DNA of 64,000 nt from Gongronella butleri (lineage: Eukaryota; Mucoromycota; Mucoromycetes; Mucorales; Cunninghamellaceae). This document shows positions 1-13,400 of the stretch, piece after piece. Both the position numbers and the translations under genes were made by a program. The stretch is taken from NCBI GenBank assembly GCA_025201375.1, contig JAIWZP010000076.1, positions 1-64,000 on the forward strand. The letters are read 5' to 3'. Below the pieces are notes generated by a model, which was given only the letters and a program-made list of their open reading frames with translations, did no database searches and was not told the origin of the DNA. Each line of letters opens with the position of its first letter. Positions within the stretch are counted from its first letter, which is position 1.

Positions 1-1601
1 ATTATTAAATGTTGCATCTTTTGTCACGGCAGCATGCGTCGTTTTTACTTGTGCGTTGCCGAAAAAAACCAGGTTGAAATGTTTGCTCACGCGTTACAAG
101 TGTACAGAGGTCACGCATCCACTTTATCGAGCTGGGACAAAAGGACATCCATATATGCATCATTCCACCTGTGCAAGTTTGAGCGCGATCGAAACATCAT
201 TTAGTGCACTGCGGTCGAAAAAGTGAATTTATCGATAAATGCCGATTTTCTCGTCAACAGCCCAATCAACCCCCAGATTTTTGAGTTTTTTCGAAAATAG
301 AATGGTCAAAATGACTAAATGACAAAGTTTCAAAGGGGTTGCATCCACTTGACGACGCGCAAAGTCGATTTGGAAAATCATGCATTTTCACGGATTATCC
401 AAGGGAGTCAGTCGATAATTTTCAAGTGGTGAAATTTTTTTACCAGATCAGCACACCATTCACACCCAGGATAAACGCGCCCTGTTTACAGACGGAAATG
501 GCGTGAAACTCTGGGGCCCATCATCTGGTTTTGGCGAAAGCGTGCTTTTCTGGCTGTTGACACCTTGATTTGATCTCAAGGCTCTCTCAACGAAAACCGG
601 CCCCAGTACCTCAAAACAGGCCTCATCGAAAAGAGCACATTTGGCTTTGTCTCCGGATGCTGGAGATTTATAAAAAATAAACGAGTTCTGATAGATCAGA
701 CCCGAATTAAAACGTGTGTTTTTTTTAGGCATTTTGCATGGAGGATGGTTTGCCCTACAGACGTGTTAGATGCTCGTTTTTCTCATCAAATTCATGCACC
801 CGGCGCTTCTCTAGCTCGTGGTCGCGTTTGCGCGGTGCTGTGGCGCGTGCTTCCTGTGGTATTCGCACGTAAAGAAAAATCCAAAATTGCCCATTGCTCG
901 TCAACCAACAAACAGATCACGCGTTTCAAGGCATTGTTGTTCGTTTCTCCATGTGACTCTAGTTGTGTGTAAGTTTGGCACAATTCTGGAGACTCATTTT
1001 TTCGATTTTGGATTTGAGCTGGACCCTGGCCGATGTGCTGCCTTTGGTGCTCTTTTGAAGACACGTGTTCAAATTGCCTCGAATTTCGAGCCAGATCAGC
1101 CCGATGTGAACGCGCCATTGCCACCTTGGCCCTTTGGCCATTTGTGGGGATGCCAAAGAAGTCCCCATGCGCGATTCCGTTGTAAAATTGCGGGATTTTC
1201 TTAATTTACTGCTCGTGTTTATGTACGATCCAGTGACCGCAGCATCCCAGGCGAGGTGGAGGGCGAGTTTATTCGCATGACAAGACGGATCATGGAAGCA
1301 CCGGTTAAATGGGCAAATGACCTTGTGGAATCGCCAAATTTTTTTTTCTAAAACGTAGACTGACAATGCTCTTTTTAAAAATAGCACTGATCGGCCAAGC
1401 TTGATCCAGGCATCCAGCTCTTTTCCGTTTTCCATGCGCAATGCGCGTGTCGAATAAGCCTGGCATTGCAATTGGGGTCGAAACACGCTTTTTATTAAAA
1501 CCCAGGAAAACGAACGGTGTGGACACGGAACGGAGCTCGGCTTCCGTCGTTCCTCCTTTTCTTTTTTTTTTTTTTTCGTTCTTCGTCCTCACATCAGGCC
1601 C
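1..1601. other. Left flank without a recognisable gene
   Basis: I see no convincing coding exon, tRNA or rRNA. Short open frames on both strands lack domain-like composition. The last 60 bases before the GPI10 start are pyrimidine-rich with a run of 15 T (about 1560-1576), as expected of a fungal core promoter or leader. The leftmost 450 bases are A/T-rich and could be decayed repeat. Confidence 0.5.
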
Positions 1602-3745
1602 ATGGCATCCCCCGTCTCCGGTTCGCGCGTGCCACGGCCCGAGTCGACGCGGTCGTCGCGTCTTTTTATCCTTTTTGTGTGTTTGGCGTTTCGGTGGATG
1701 AACGCGTGCCTGACGCGCACGTACGACAATCCTGATGAGTATTGGCAAGGTCCCGAAGTGGCGCATCGTCTCGTTTTTGGCCAGGGCTACCTGACGTGGG
1801 AGTGGACACACCGGATACGCAGCTTTTTTCATCCATTGCTGTTTGCGGCGCTGTACAAGGTGCTGGACTTGTGCCATATTCACCAGACGAACGCTTATGT
1901 ACAACAAAATGGGCGAGCCAAATGAACGCGGAGAGGGGGAGTGGAGTGGGGCGCAATTGGGCCGGATATTGAAAAAAAACTGATCTCGCGCGCGCATTGT
2001 CCGCGTTTTTTTTGAAGGTTCTTGGACCAAAGTTGCTCCAAGCGACGATTTCGGCGTTTGGCGACGTGGCGACATATCGATTGGCCAAAAAGATTTATGG
2101 CGATGCCATTGCACCCTTCATTGTAAACGGAAAAAAAAGAAAAAAAGGACAAAAATGGCACTTAAAACGTCCTCCCCCCTTTTTTTCCCGTCCCCTCTGT
2201 TATCATAGCTGCTGGTGACGTTGTCGTCGAGCTTTCACTTTTTGATGGCGGCGCGCACGCTGTCCAACACGCTTGAAATGGCGCTGACGATCATTGCCAT
2301 GAGTCTTTGGCCGTTCCCCGGAGTGTCGTCGCTTTCTGATTTCTCTGGCCTGCTGACGTAAGATGCGCGATTTTTTTTTTTGGGGGGGGGAGTGGCCATG
2401 GGCAAAGGGTAAAAGGCAAAAGGAGAGGGATTGTTTGGAAGGGTGACAAGTGGGCTGAGCATAAATAAAAAAAAATTGATCGAGGGCGCGCTTGGATTCT
2501 CATTGTTTTACAGGCAATACCAATGGAGTCTATTTTGGGCGTCGCTGGCGTGTGTTGTTCGTCCCACGAACGCGTTGATCTGGCTGTTCTTGGGGCTCCA
2601 ATTGGTGTACCATGCTCCTTCAAGGTGGCGATTCCCTGTTTTAGCCAATGCACTTGTGATTGTGTAAGTTGTACGGGGAAAAAATGATCGTGGGGGTGTT
2701 CAATGGAAAACAAAGCTACGCATCCTCGGGCCGGTGCGAAGCCCAAGATACTGATCTCTGTGCGTCTTTTTTTTTTTTTTTTTTTTTTTTTTGGATTGAC
2801 TTTTTACCATTGGGGGGTGGGGGTGTTACCAATAGTCCATCGCTTCTTATGGCCAACAGTGTACTGGACACATATCTGTTTGAGGGTGGACGGCCCGGGT
2901 GGTGGCATTCGCCTGTGTTTGTTCCGTGGGCATTCCTCAAGACCAATGTGTTTCAATCGATTTCTGTGTTTTATGGCGCGCATCCGTGGCATTGGTACTT
3001 TTCGCAAGGTGTGCCGTTTATGCTGTTTACGTACGTGCCGTGGTGTGTGGCCGGCGCAATTCGATCGTGGCAGCAAGGCAAACGCGCGCTTCACGGTGTG
3101 CTTGCGTGGGTGATGCTTGTATACAGCCTGCTTTCGCACAAGGAATTCCGATTTTTGTATCCATTGTTCCCATTGCTGTTGATCTTTACTTCGCATGGGC
3201 TTGCGTGCACGTGGCGGCGATTTGCCGGTGGTGCGTGGCGGCCTGTGTGGCTGCTGGTGCTTGCCTTTTCGCAATTGGCACTGGGCATGTATCTGTGTCT
3301 CTGGCACCAGCGTGGCGTCACCGACGTCATGGCGTGGCTCGCTCACGAGCGCAACCAAAGCAACGTTTCCGACCTTTCTGCGGGCTTTCTGATGCCGTGC
3401 CACTCCACACCCTGGCTCTCGGCACTGCACGCACGCGATCCCGTGCCCCATCTCTGGTTTTTGACATGCGAGCCGCCTCTCAATGACAAGGACGACGCGT
3501 ATGTCGACGAGGCAGATGCGTTTTACGATGATCCGCTTGAATTTGTGCAAAAATGGCCTCATCCTTGGCCAAATTACGTCGTTTTCTTTGAACACCTTGA
3601 AAACGAGCACCCAGACCTCATCGACTATCTGCAAAATGAACACGATTATGTACCACTGCAGCGCTTCTTCAATACACACGCCCATTGGGATAGTAGGCGC
3701 CAAGGCGACGTGATTGTTTATCATCGCGTGCCATCGATGCCATAG
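1602..3745 (+). CDS. GPI10: GPI mannosyltransferase 3 (PIG-B/Gpi10, GT22 family)
   Basis: This ER membrane enzyme adds the third mannose (alpha-1,2) to the GPI-anchor precursor, using dolichol-phosphate mannose. Exons 1602-1898, 2018-2122, 2209-2357, 2514-2663 and 2836-3745 join in frame to 536 residues, close to the family's usual 550-620. The Alg9/PIG-B signature is clear: an acidic luminal loop with NPDEYWQGPE (residues 43-52, acidic pair D45-E46), GAHPWHWYFSQG (282-292) and HKEFRFLYP (335-343), embedded in many hydrophobic segments. The first ATG is followed by a hydrophobic helix and then the catalytic loop, which fixes the start. All four introns are GT-AG; the last contains about 22 T followed by a purine-rich stretch. 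An unknown gene follows about 100 bp downstream on the same strand. Family assignment is firm; subtype GPI10 rather than SMP3 or ALG12 rests on the HPWHWYFSQG context. Confidence 0.93.
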
Positions 3746-3847
3746 AAATAATAAAAAATACCGAGTTTTGCATGAATTTTATCCTTTTTTTCTAGCCGCC
3801 GTTGGACTCCGTTCTACTCTTTTCCTTTTTTTCCCTTTTTAAAGCTC

Positions 3848-4822
3848 ATGCAGCACTTTGAGCGCACGATCCAACAGTTGCAATGTGCGTGGCGACGAGG
3901 CAAGGGCACTACAGCGATACAGACCGTGTCGAAGCCGTGTTTGACTCTCTTGGAAAAGCAAGATCCGGCACACCCGCTTGTCCGTGCCGCCGCCGACCCG
4001 CTCTGTAAGGCCAAAAACACGCTTTTGTCTCTTTGAAGCTGAATACGACAGGATTTTATGATATAGCCGTCATTCGACAGTCGCCCAAGCGCCACTGTGG
4101 CTTCACAAGAAAGAAATATCCAAATTGTAAGATAGGCCATGCTTTTATCCCTTCATGGTAGGCGCCAATTGAATCGACAGCTCACGAAAACGCCCCCTTT
4201 TTCTTTAGACATGATGATGCGATTTGAGCTGGCGCAGGATCCAGAGAGTGGCAAGGTGTGGGCGTCTCCGACGGTGGATCATTTACGGCATGGAGGCCGT
4301 GAATTTGGCTATTACACGCTGCTGGACGCGTCCGTGTTGGAAAAAGTGCAAAAAAGCAAGTTTTTTTTTTTTGTCGATTTTCCTGACTTTCGCACTCTCT
4401 GACGCGCTAATCCTCCCTGTTTTTTTTTTTCATCATTAGAGCATGGCGGCGTGTTCCGTGGTCGAGCGCAATACCCTGCAGGGATGACGACGTTTGTTCG
4501 GGAGCAGATGATGGACTCCATCGTGCAGCACGCGCAGCAAGGGCTGCATCCGCCGCTTTTCATACCCCTGGACGCCCACGCGTCGTCTGAATCGTACCAA
4601 TGCCTCCTTACCATGCACCCTGAAGCATTCATACCCACTGCACTGCGTGGTCTCCCATGTTATCCATTGCATCAGCACGCCTGGGAGCCATTGAAAGACC
4701 ACTTGCTAGATGAACGTCATTACCGCAACGATGTCGTACTTGGTGTGCCAAAGGCCATTAGCTCCGTCGACTTTGCCATTCGGCTTTGGCGTTTCCAACG
4801 CCTTTTAGGCGGCAATGGATGA
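3848..4822 (+). CDS. Conserved-looking protein of unknown function (248 aa)
   Basis: I do not recognise the family. The best in-frame model is 3848-4004, 4067-4126, 4209-4355 and 4440-4822, giving 248 residues. The third intron (4356-4439) only fits if it is GC-AG, starting GCAAGT and ending in a T-tract plus ATTAG; the phases then agree exactly. The second intron is 62 bp and the first exon-exon join is the least certain part, because another acceptor at 4080 gives a different frame. The product is soluble-looking, with no signal peptide or membrane segment. It has an N-terminal helical basic part, then a core with HGGREFGYYTLLDA and HGGVFRGRAQYPAGM. A perfect AATAAA begins immediately after the stop codon (4823-4828). 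A mitochondrial or small metabolic role is possible, but nothing in the sequence proves it. Confidence 0.6.
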
Positions 4823-7183
4823 AATAAAGACCGAATTTGCCTATTCTACGCTTTGATTTGACGGTAAAACGCCCGTTGATCCGTCATCCAAAGCTTTTTT
4901 AAACTTGTTCTCAGACCCGTTTCATTCTGTGACGCGTTCGACATGTTCAATTGGCCATCTCGTGGGCTTCGGAATTGAGATCAAGGGAAGGAGGAACGGG
5001 GGAACATTCGGAATATCTGTTTGCAAGGCAGGGTTTGCCCGTGGAAAAGGGCACCCGTCTCTGCAAGATCCTTTAGCCGGGGACGTGGGGGGGGCGTTGC
5101 CGCGGTGGAGCTTGACATGAACTTTAAATTTTTCGGCGATGTGCGCCATCCCCGTTTCCCTTTCTTGGTACGAGTTTCCCAAATCGAGCAAGCCGATGGG
5201 ACAAGAAGGTGGTGGGGGGAGGGGGAGGCGACCAGAAAGCGTGGGGGGTGGGGGGAACGACAAGTGAGGGTGAGAGTGAGAGCCAAAGGACCCGTCAATT
5301 TGGGTGGCAAGCCCGCGCCCCCCTCCTTACGATCGCATTGGTTGTACCCAATGGATTCATTGGAACGATCGCGACTTGAAACCACGATCAAAGAGCAAGG
5401 TGTCGTGATTTGGGGGATCAACGTGTATGGCAAAAAAACAACAAAACGGATGGGTGACATGCGCCATTGGTAAGAATGGATGCAATTTTCGTTCAGGAAG
5501 ATCCTTTTTCTTTTTTTTTTCCCTTGAACACGAGACACTGATAAAAAAAATTGGCATTGGCTTGAATTCTACTATAACGTCACGAATCAGAAGCTTTTTT
5601 TTTTTTTTTTTTCGGGGACACATACAAGAGCAGTGACAAGGCCGTCCGTTGTTGCGCAACAACAAAAAAAAAAAAAAAAAAAAAGAAAAAAAAAACGCCC
5701 CTTCTGCCCTGTCTCTTCTGCCACTTGCGCTTTTTTTGGAAGATTCCGCGTTTCTGGGTACCATCAAATAACGTAATAAAATCGTTTTAAGGGCAACGAT
5801 TGGACAAACCTTGTTTCGAACGGACCAGTCAAAGGGCAGGCTTACCAATGATCGCGCAGCGCAGTCTTTGCCCGGCCTGTTGGGTCCGCCCCTCGCTCTA
5901 CTTTGTCGATACGTCGTATGCTTAGGGCGGGGAGACTCAAGGGGATAAAAGCGAGACATACACACACGATCGCGCAAGACCGAGGAATAAAAAGGGGCAG
6001 ATCAAGCAAAAATCAAATGGGGCAAAGGCGCTAAAAAAGCAAAATGTGCGCGCGAACCACGGATGACGTGCCGAGTATGGCCAAGAACATGGCCATCGCA
6101 CGACGCTTTTGCGTGACCGATCAATCGATCAGGCACCCCTGCTGGAATTGGCGTGTGTCTTGTGATGATAAAACGAGTGATTTTTTTTTGTGTTTCATGA
6201 TCATAGTGCATCCTTTTTGCCTTTTTGCTCATTGCACCCCCCAAACCAAATTATAGCCATCATCGATGGGTTGGAAAATAAGCTTTTTTGGGATTTGAAC
6301 AAAAAAGGAGATCGCAAAAGATCAAAGGTTCTACCTTGGCATGTTTTTTTTAGCGCGCAAAAATGGCAAAATGGAACCCAGCATCTCCTCTCTGTTGACC
6401 CATCGACCGAGGAGTCGCTTTGGCGCTCGATCACGATGCACAGGAAAACTCAGCCCTGATTGCAAAAAAAAAAAAAAAAGATGAGAAAGTCATGTGCTCA
6501 ACATGAAACGGCCGCATTTTTTTTTTTTTTTTTTTGGCCATGCAATGACTTGCCTGGTGGATGAATCACAAGCAACCAGATACACACACAAACACAAAGA
6601 TAGCTTCTCATTAGGGCCTTGCAAAAGAGTGGTGTCAATGGGAGTGAGCATTGAAGCTCCTTTTTTGCAATTTTTGCCCTTTCCTTGCCTTCTTTTCTCG
6701 TTGATTCCCCCATCCCCCCCGTACGATCATCCAATCGGACCATTGTGATCACCAATTCCAGACCAAGAAAAAGTAGGACCCTTAAAAAGAGGCCGCGCGC
6801 TACTTGCAAGCCGTCCCCAGCCAGTGGGTGGCGGAGGGAGGATGTGCCTTCTAGAAAAGGCCTTGGGGAGAGGCCTATCAAAACCGTGCCAACCAGCCAA
6901 CATTGTGTTTCTGTTTTTGCGCACAGCCAGAAAGAAGGTGCTCCCCCCATTTTTTGATGTCATGATCACTTTTTTTTTTTTAAAAAAAATAGGGTCGCTT
7001 TTATTTTTTGGGGCTTCTTCTTCCCTCTCTCTCTCTTTTCTCATCATTGTTTGACCCTCTTTTTTTCACGCCCTTTTTTTTTTCTTTTTTTCATTGGGTT
7101 ATTCTTGCTGTCGTTTTGGCATTTTTTTTCTTGTTTCTTTGATTTTTTTCTTGCTTGACACGCCCATTTGCCTTTTTTTTACG
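4823..7183. other. Long spacer / 5' leader region upstream of the PAS-GATA gene
   Basis: About 2.4 kb with no persuasive coding exon. It holds many A/T homopolymers (for example about 5597-5612, 5663-5684, 6519-6535) and G-rich stretches near 5085-5280. The last 250 bases are pyrimidine-dominated (CT-rich at 7020-7180) and end in a strong donor (GTATGT at 7184), so at least this end is probably the transcribed leader of the next gene. Regulatory genes in fungi often have long leaders; that is inference here. Confidence 0.45.
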
Positions 7184-7306
7184 GTATGTTAATGACAAAT
7201 GGGAGCCCAATTCACACACACACACCGCTGTCTAATAATTCCGCGCAGCGCGGGGCATGACAAACCCAAGGAAGGGGAAGGGCATTTGAGGCTCATTATT
7301 TTTTTT

Positions 7307-7342
<36 letters not shown>

Positions 7343-7347
7343 TGTAG
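7184..7347 (+). other. Probable 5'-UTR intron of the PAS-GATA gene
   Basis: GTATGT at 7184 is a consensus fungal donor. A run of about 28 T followed by GCTTGTAG ends at 7347, directly against the ATG at 7348. No open frame reads through the upstream exon, so the intron most simply lies in the leader, placing the start codon as the first three bases of its exon. Confidence 0.6.
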
Positions 7348-7723
7348 ATGGCCTCTTGCTTCTGGGGCCTCTTGTCGTTACCCCATTATGAGATTGTATA
7401 CTTGCCGTCGACGATCCTGACGACGACGATTTACCGCCACTCGATGAGAGAATTGATTTTTGGCAGGCCGCTATTAGACTTTGTGCATCCAGAAGAGCGA
7501 CAAATGGCAAAGTCGGATTTCGATAAGTTTGCCCTTTCCAATCGACTCGGCGGTGCCATCACAAGGTAAAACAAACAAATAAAAAAGGAGGCGGGGGGGG
7601 ATGAGGCGCGGCGCGCGGGGGGGAGGGAGGGGGAAGCCACAACACGCAAAGATGGGGTGACAGACGCTGAAAAGGAGCAAAATGGAATGGGCAATTGAAC
7701 ATCTGTGCAGCCTCATTTGTTTT

Positions 7724-7757
<34 letters not shown>

Positions 7758-8653
7758 ATCATTATCACATCGAGATGTGCCCGATCGCCTCATCAATTTT
7801 TTTCTTTTTTGATGGACAGATGCCGCTTGCGCAAGTTGGATTGCATATCCAATTATGACATTGGAGACTATGGGACTGAATTGGATTGGATCACGGTGGA
7901 CGTCGTCACGTATAGCGCAGCTGAAAATATTCTTCTGGCGTTTTTTCATTGCGATCAAGGTGAGGATGGAAAAAAAGAAGGTTGCAACTGATCGCGGAGG
8001 CTGAATTAAGCTATGTTTGTCCTTTTTAGGTTTTGCTGCTTGTCCTCATGCTCTCTGCAGCACTGACAAAGAACGTGAGACCATCATCGTAAGTGATTCT
8101 TTTTTTGTCCCAATTGGCTTTTTTTTTTTTTTTTTTTACCAATGGGGTGGCCAATGGGTGTTCAACTTGACTCTCATCCATCGATCACTGACGCGCTTTT
8201 TATTTTATTTTATTTTATTTTATGCGATGAATAATTAGGATGTGGGTCAGCTGCATGGCGTGTTCAATCAATACTACCGCACGCACATGTCAACCTCGAT
8301 CGGCACGCTCCGTGCCTTCCAATTATATAACAAGGTGACACAGAGCTTAGTTTTGTCCTATCCGACCAAAGACACATTGCCAATGGTGAATGACGAGCTA
8401 TGGAAGGCGTGCCACCATGATTTTTCACAGCCGCCTGATCGACATCCTGTGCATTTCAGCAAATGTGCGCATCACCATCGCCAAAGCTTCACGCTGCCAT
8501 CGTCGCGCCACCCTGCCTTTGTGCACGTTGAAAAAATCGTCATTTATTATGGCGCCTACATTTTTGCCGTCTTTCAAATCACACCGTCGCCCACGTTTGC
8601 CGCCGTGCATCCGCCAGCGGCCGCTCAGCCCACCAATGACCATTATGCAGCAA

Positions 8654-8696
<43 letters not shown>

Positions 8697-9827
8697 AGGA
8701 GAGAGCGGGGCGCAACAAGCAAAAGGGTCAACCCGAGGTTTCGCTCTTTTTTTTTTTTTTTTTTTTTTCTGGGAAAGGGGGGGGGGAGGAGTTGTGTGGA
8801 TCGTGATTTCCAACTGCGCACTGGAAATTGGATGATTTGATGTGATACAAAGAGCTCTGTCGCAAAAAAAAGGGCTAAAAATAGACCTTTTGATTTTTGC
8901 CTCTTTTTTAGGTTACCCAGTCCGCCCTCATTATCGCCATCGCCAACGCTGGCGTCGTCGTCGGCCACAGCGAGCCCTGTGTCAGGTGGCGCGCCTTGTT
9001 CCAATGTGCCGGTGGCAGAAAATGCCTCATCATCATCATCATCACGGATGGCGCCGTACCAGCCGACACAGCCATTGCCGCCTCCGCCACCTCCCCCCGG
9101 GACACAAAAGATGCATTTCAAGCGTGGGTCGTCGTCATCGACATCGTCGTCGGCCAAGTCGTGGCGCATCCGGCCGACGGAGAAGAAAAAGTGTGAAAGC
9201 TGCCATACGAGCCAGAGTCCAGAATGGCGGCGCGGGCCCAGTGGGCATCGCACGCTGTGCAATGCATGCGGCCTGCGCTACTCACGCTCATTGTCGAAAA
9301 AGGAGCAACAGCGCTCGTCCCCCATTTTTGCTCACGCGCCGGTCCCTGGCGGTGGAAATCCTAAACGCGCGTCTTTTGATCAGCAGCAGCAACAACAGCA
9401 ACAACAGCAACAACAGCAACACACATACACCAATGACTATGCCCCACCGCCTCCAGCATCGTCGTCGTCGTCGTCGTCGCCCTCCACATCGTCTACGTCG
9501 CCCCATTTCCCGCCAATGGCAACGATGCCGCCTTTCCCGCCTCCTCCTGGCCACTCCTCGTCTTCCGGCCCCTCTCTTCTTCCTCCTGTGGCGGCTGCAC
9601 TACCTCCTCCTTCCCCTCATCACCACCAAATCCACCAAATCCATCAGCACCACGCAATGCATCCTCCTCAGACGCATTTTACTCAACCATCGCCGCACCA
9701 TCCCCATCACCATCCATTTGCGCCGCCTCAACCAACCTCGTCACCACCATTGCCACCCTCGGCTGCTGCCACCACGCCTCAATACCCGGAGCAGCCACGC
9801 TATTACAACATGTACCCTTCTAATTGA
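7348..9827 (+). CDS. PAS domain + GATA zinc finger transcription regulator (white-collar-2-like)
   Basis: A DNA-binding regulator of the white-collar class. Exons 7348-7565, 7820-7959, 8030-8088, 8239-8654 and 8912-9827 give 582 residues in frame. Residues 1-120 form a PAS domain (short hydrophobic strands, then LLDFVHPEERQMAKSDF, ending in ILLAFFHCDQ). It lacks the flavin-binding NCRFLQ motif of LOV domains, so it resembles WC-2, the partner subunit, more than WC-1, the photoreceptor. A GATA finger follows with C372-X2-C375-X18-C394-X2-C397 (CESC...CNAC), preceded by a basic stretch. The tail is low complexity: polyQ from alternating CAG/CAA, proline runs and many histidines, typical of activation regions. 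Intron 1 contains a (TG)n tract (about 7725-7754), intron 3 a TTTTA array, and intron 4 starts GTA followed by 43 A. If this is WC-2-like, the expected partner is a LOV-containing WC-1 elsewhere in the genome. The blue-light role is family inference. Confidence 0.88.
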
Positions 9828-10447
9828 TTTGATTTCGCAAAAAAAAGAAAAATAAAAAAACAGCTCAATTGTGCGACCGACGTTAAAATTTGGTGGAAGG
9901 GTTGCACAGAATCCCCGTTTTTGGTATCGATTGATCTTCTTCCAAGGAAAAAAAGATTGTCGCCCGCCGGGCCTGTCTGCCAAGAAGAATGGAGCGGGCC
10001 AAATCGCCCAAAAAAACACAAAAAAGGACTTTGTCGTTGGAAAATTAGGGCCATTCTCTTTTCCAGCTCTTCCTTTTTCTTCATCACCTCGTTCGTCTGT
10101 TGTTGTTGTTTTTTTCTTTTCTTTTTGCACTCTTGCTGTGGTGCTCGCCTTTTTTTTAAAGCCCTTGTCACTCCTTTTTTTTCGTTTCGCCAGTTCTTGT
10201 CGCCCCCCCCCCCCTTGTCAAGCACACTTCACCCCTGCCTCCTTTGCCCAAAAAGAAAAAAAAAAAGGTACCCCATACGCAACAAAAAAAGACCAAAAAG
10301 GCCCCAAAAGAAAAAAAAATCATCCGGTTCATGCTCATTTCTCGTCTCCTTTTTTCTTCTTTTCCATTTTTCTTTTTGTCATATATTTTGTCCATTTTGT
10401 AGTTTTCCTCCCGTCGTTGTTTTTCTTTTTTTTTTTTTTTGCACCTA
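9828..10447. other. Spacer between PAS-GATA gene and MIL1-like gene
   Basis: No coding exon seen. The region is full of short A and T runs with a C9-C10 tract near 10204, and ends in a T14 tract just before the next start codon. It probably contains the terminator of the upstream gene and the leader of the downstream one. Confidence 0.45.
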
Positions 10448-13400
10448 ATGCCCTCGATTGATACACTGCCACCGGGTGCTGATGCACACGCACGAAAAGA
10501 CGAAAATGATTTGCCGCCGGCCAATGCGTGCCCGCCGACACCGCCGGCGCATCCGGTGGACGTGACTGACCCGCCTCGGACGCATCACGAGGATGAGGAT
10601 GAGGATGATGAGGATGACGCAAGAACACCGTCATCCTCGTCGTCGTCGTCGATTTCCGCGTCTTCGGCCGCGTCGCCTGCGTCTGCGGCATCGCCTGCGC
10701 CACGCACAGCCCAAGACGACATTGCAAATAATGATACCACGCCGGCGCCATTGCTCACGCAATCGTCGGTGCGCCAGCACAACAAGACATCACGCGCCAC
10801 GACCAAGAATGCCGTCATTGAGGCGTGGATCGACCATATGTCGCATGTGCCAAGCTCGGAATCTGCCGCCAATGCGCGTCGCGACATGGACAATGATGCC
10901 GACGGCGACACGTCGTCGCATATTTTTAATTTGGACGCGTATCCGTCGCATTACCAAGTGGCTGCCGCCAAAGAGGGTCTTGACCAGCCATTGGATGACG
11001 ACACGGCGGTGGACGACGTCGACGAACATACCCCGGGCATCCAAGAGACAAAGGACGTGTTTACGGACACGCAAAAGATGGCGTACGTCGGTCTGTGCGC
11101 GGTCACTAGTCTCGAGGTCGTCCATCGCTACACGGGCAAACATTTCTCCTATGCACGCATGAGTGCCGACAATTGGCAGCGCAAGCTCATGCGCGCACTC
11201 TACATGCACATGGATGTGTCCCCTGAAGGTATGCTAGTTTTCGAAACAGAAAAAAAAAAGGAGCCATGGACACGCGTTTCTCATCATTTTTTTGCCATTT
11301 TTCGTTTTTTTTTCAAAATGTAGAAATTAAAATGATCGAGTCCTTGTCCAAGCACAATATTCTGCCCACGGACTTTGTGCACCAATTCACGGCGCAAGGC
11401 GAGACGACCAAGATCAATGTCAAGGACATCCACGGGCAAAAGCAGCCATCGCCGGCGCCACCATCGGCTTTGGCCATTGACGACCCATTGCCACCCAATT
11501 TGGACGACTTGACCGACTTGCCGCCGCTGCCGCCGTCCACCGCATCGTCCACCACGTCATCTGATGCTCAAAACGAACGTTTGTCTCCAAAGGCATCGTT
11601 GGACGACGACGAATTGGTATCTTTGAGCGATTTGCCGCCCTTGCCGCCCTCGACGGCAGCGTCTGTTAGCGCGCATGACGAGTTGGACGAATTGGAGGAC
11701 GACTTGGACGAATTAGATGAAGAGCATGATCAACACTCGTGTTCCGTGTCCATTGCTTCGTCGTCACGTTCTTTATCCATCGACGTGGATGGCATTTCGG
11801 ATGCCGATGGGCAAAAGGAAGAAGGAAGCAAGAGCGGAGGTGGTGGTGTCGATCATTACGTGATTGATCTCCGCTGGACGGTGATGTGCGACCTTTTCCT
11901 CGTGTGTCTGAGTCTGGAGAATTATGACGCGCGCAGCCGTGTGTTCATCCGCCTAATGTCCGAATATCTCGATTTGGCATGGGACCAGGTGCTGTCGTAC
12001 GAGCGGCGCTTGACAATGCATCTGCTGCAGGTCGAGGGCGCCTGGGAGACAGAATCCGCCCTGACCGCCACCACAGCGCTGTCGTCCACCACCATCTCAT
12101 CCACCATTGTCGATGCCCAGCAATTGTCCAACAAGGAGGAACGCACGTCGCGCAACAGGCAGCGCAAGAAGCGTCGCTACGTCATGATTGGCCTTGCCAC
12201 CCTCGGCGGTGGCCTCATTCTGGGCCTCAGTGCTGGCCTCATGGCCCCCGTCATTGCCGGAGGCCTCGGCGCCGTCCTCACCACCATGGGCGTCTCGGGT
12301 GCTTCCACTTTTCTGGGAGGTGCCACCGGCATTGGTCTCATTACAGGTGCAGCCACCGTCGCAGGCAGCAGACTCGGCGCCGTCAGCATGAACAAGCGCA
12401 TGAAGACCATCTCCACCTTTGAATTCGTCCCTGTCGTTGCCCAGCAGCAGGCCAGCTGCATCGTCACCATTACAGGGTAAGACCTCCATCCCAATTAGCA
12501 AAAAACAAAAAAAAAAAACGACTGGAAAATGGATGAAAAAAAAAGAAGAAAAAGTCGAAATTGGGGAAATTGGGGAAAAGGAGAAAAAGAGAGGAAAAAG
12601 AGAGAGAGAAAAAAGGGGGTGGGCGATCAAAGACGCGTCGCGCTCCAATTGCCCCTATGTTTTATTTTTTATTTTTTTTTTTTGCCAATTTTCACCAAAT
12701 TTTCCCATTTCGTGCAATGACCAACATTTTCTTCTTCATCTACAGGTGGCTCCCACGCAGCGACGACCGTCAAGACGCCACGCTGTTGCCGTTTAGTACG
12801 ATGGACCCGCTGATGGGTGATCATTTCTCGCTTTATTGGGAGCCGGAGATGCTGGAAGAACTCGGCAGCGCGTTCAAGATCTTTGCGACCGAAGCCATCA
12901 CATTTAGCGTGCAGCAGGCGCTCGGACACACGGTGATGGCGGCGCTCATGGCCGGTCTGACGTGGCCACTGGCATTGACCAAGCTCGGGTACTTGGTGGA
13001 CAATCCATGGGCGAATGGGCTTGACCGTGCGCGGTCGGCGGGACTGATTTTGGCCGACACGCTGATGAATCGCAACCTGGGCGCGCGACCCGTGACGCTG
13101 ATTGGCTATTCGCTTGGCGCGCGTGTCATCTTTTATTGCCTCGAGGAACTTGCAAGGCTCAATGCGTATGGTCTCGTCGAGAACATTGCCTTGTTTGGCG
13201 CGCCCGTGTGTGCGAGCAAGACGCAGTGGCGTGATGTGACGTCGGTGGTGTCGGGCCGCTTCATCAACGGGTACGCGACCAATGACTGGCTGCTGGGCTT
13301 TTTGTTCCGTGCGACCAATGCCACGTCCGCCATCGTCGGCAACAATGTCGCAGGCTTGCACGCACTCGAAATGATCGATGGCGACCGCGTGCAAAACGTC

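Noticed and set aside
5021..5473. Plus-strand 150-codon open frame rich in Arg/Gly
   Set aside because: It lies in G-rich spacer, has no splice partners or recognisable domain, and its composition follows the local base bias.
5357..5977. Minus-strand 206-codon frame
   Set aside because: Contains poly-Phe/poly-Lys translated from homopolymers; no domain or conserved-looking segment.
7726..7754. (TG)n tract as a CRISPR-like or regulatory repeat
   Set aside because: Simple microsatellite inside an intron; no spacer structure.
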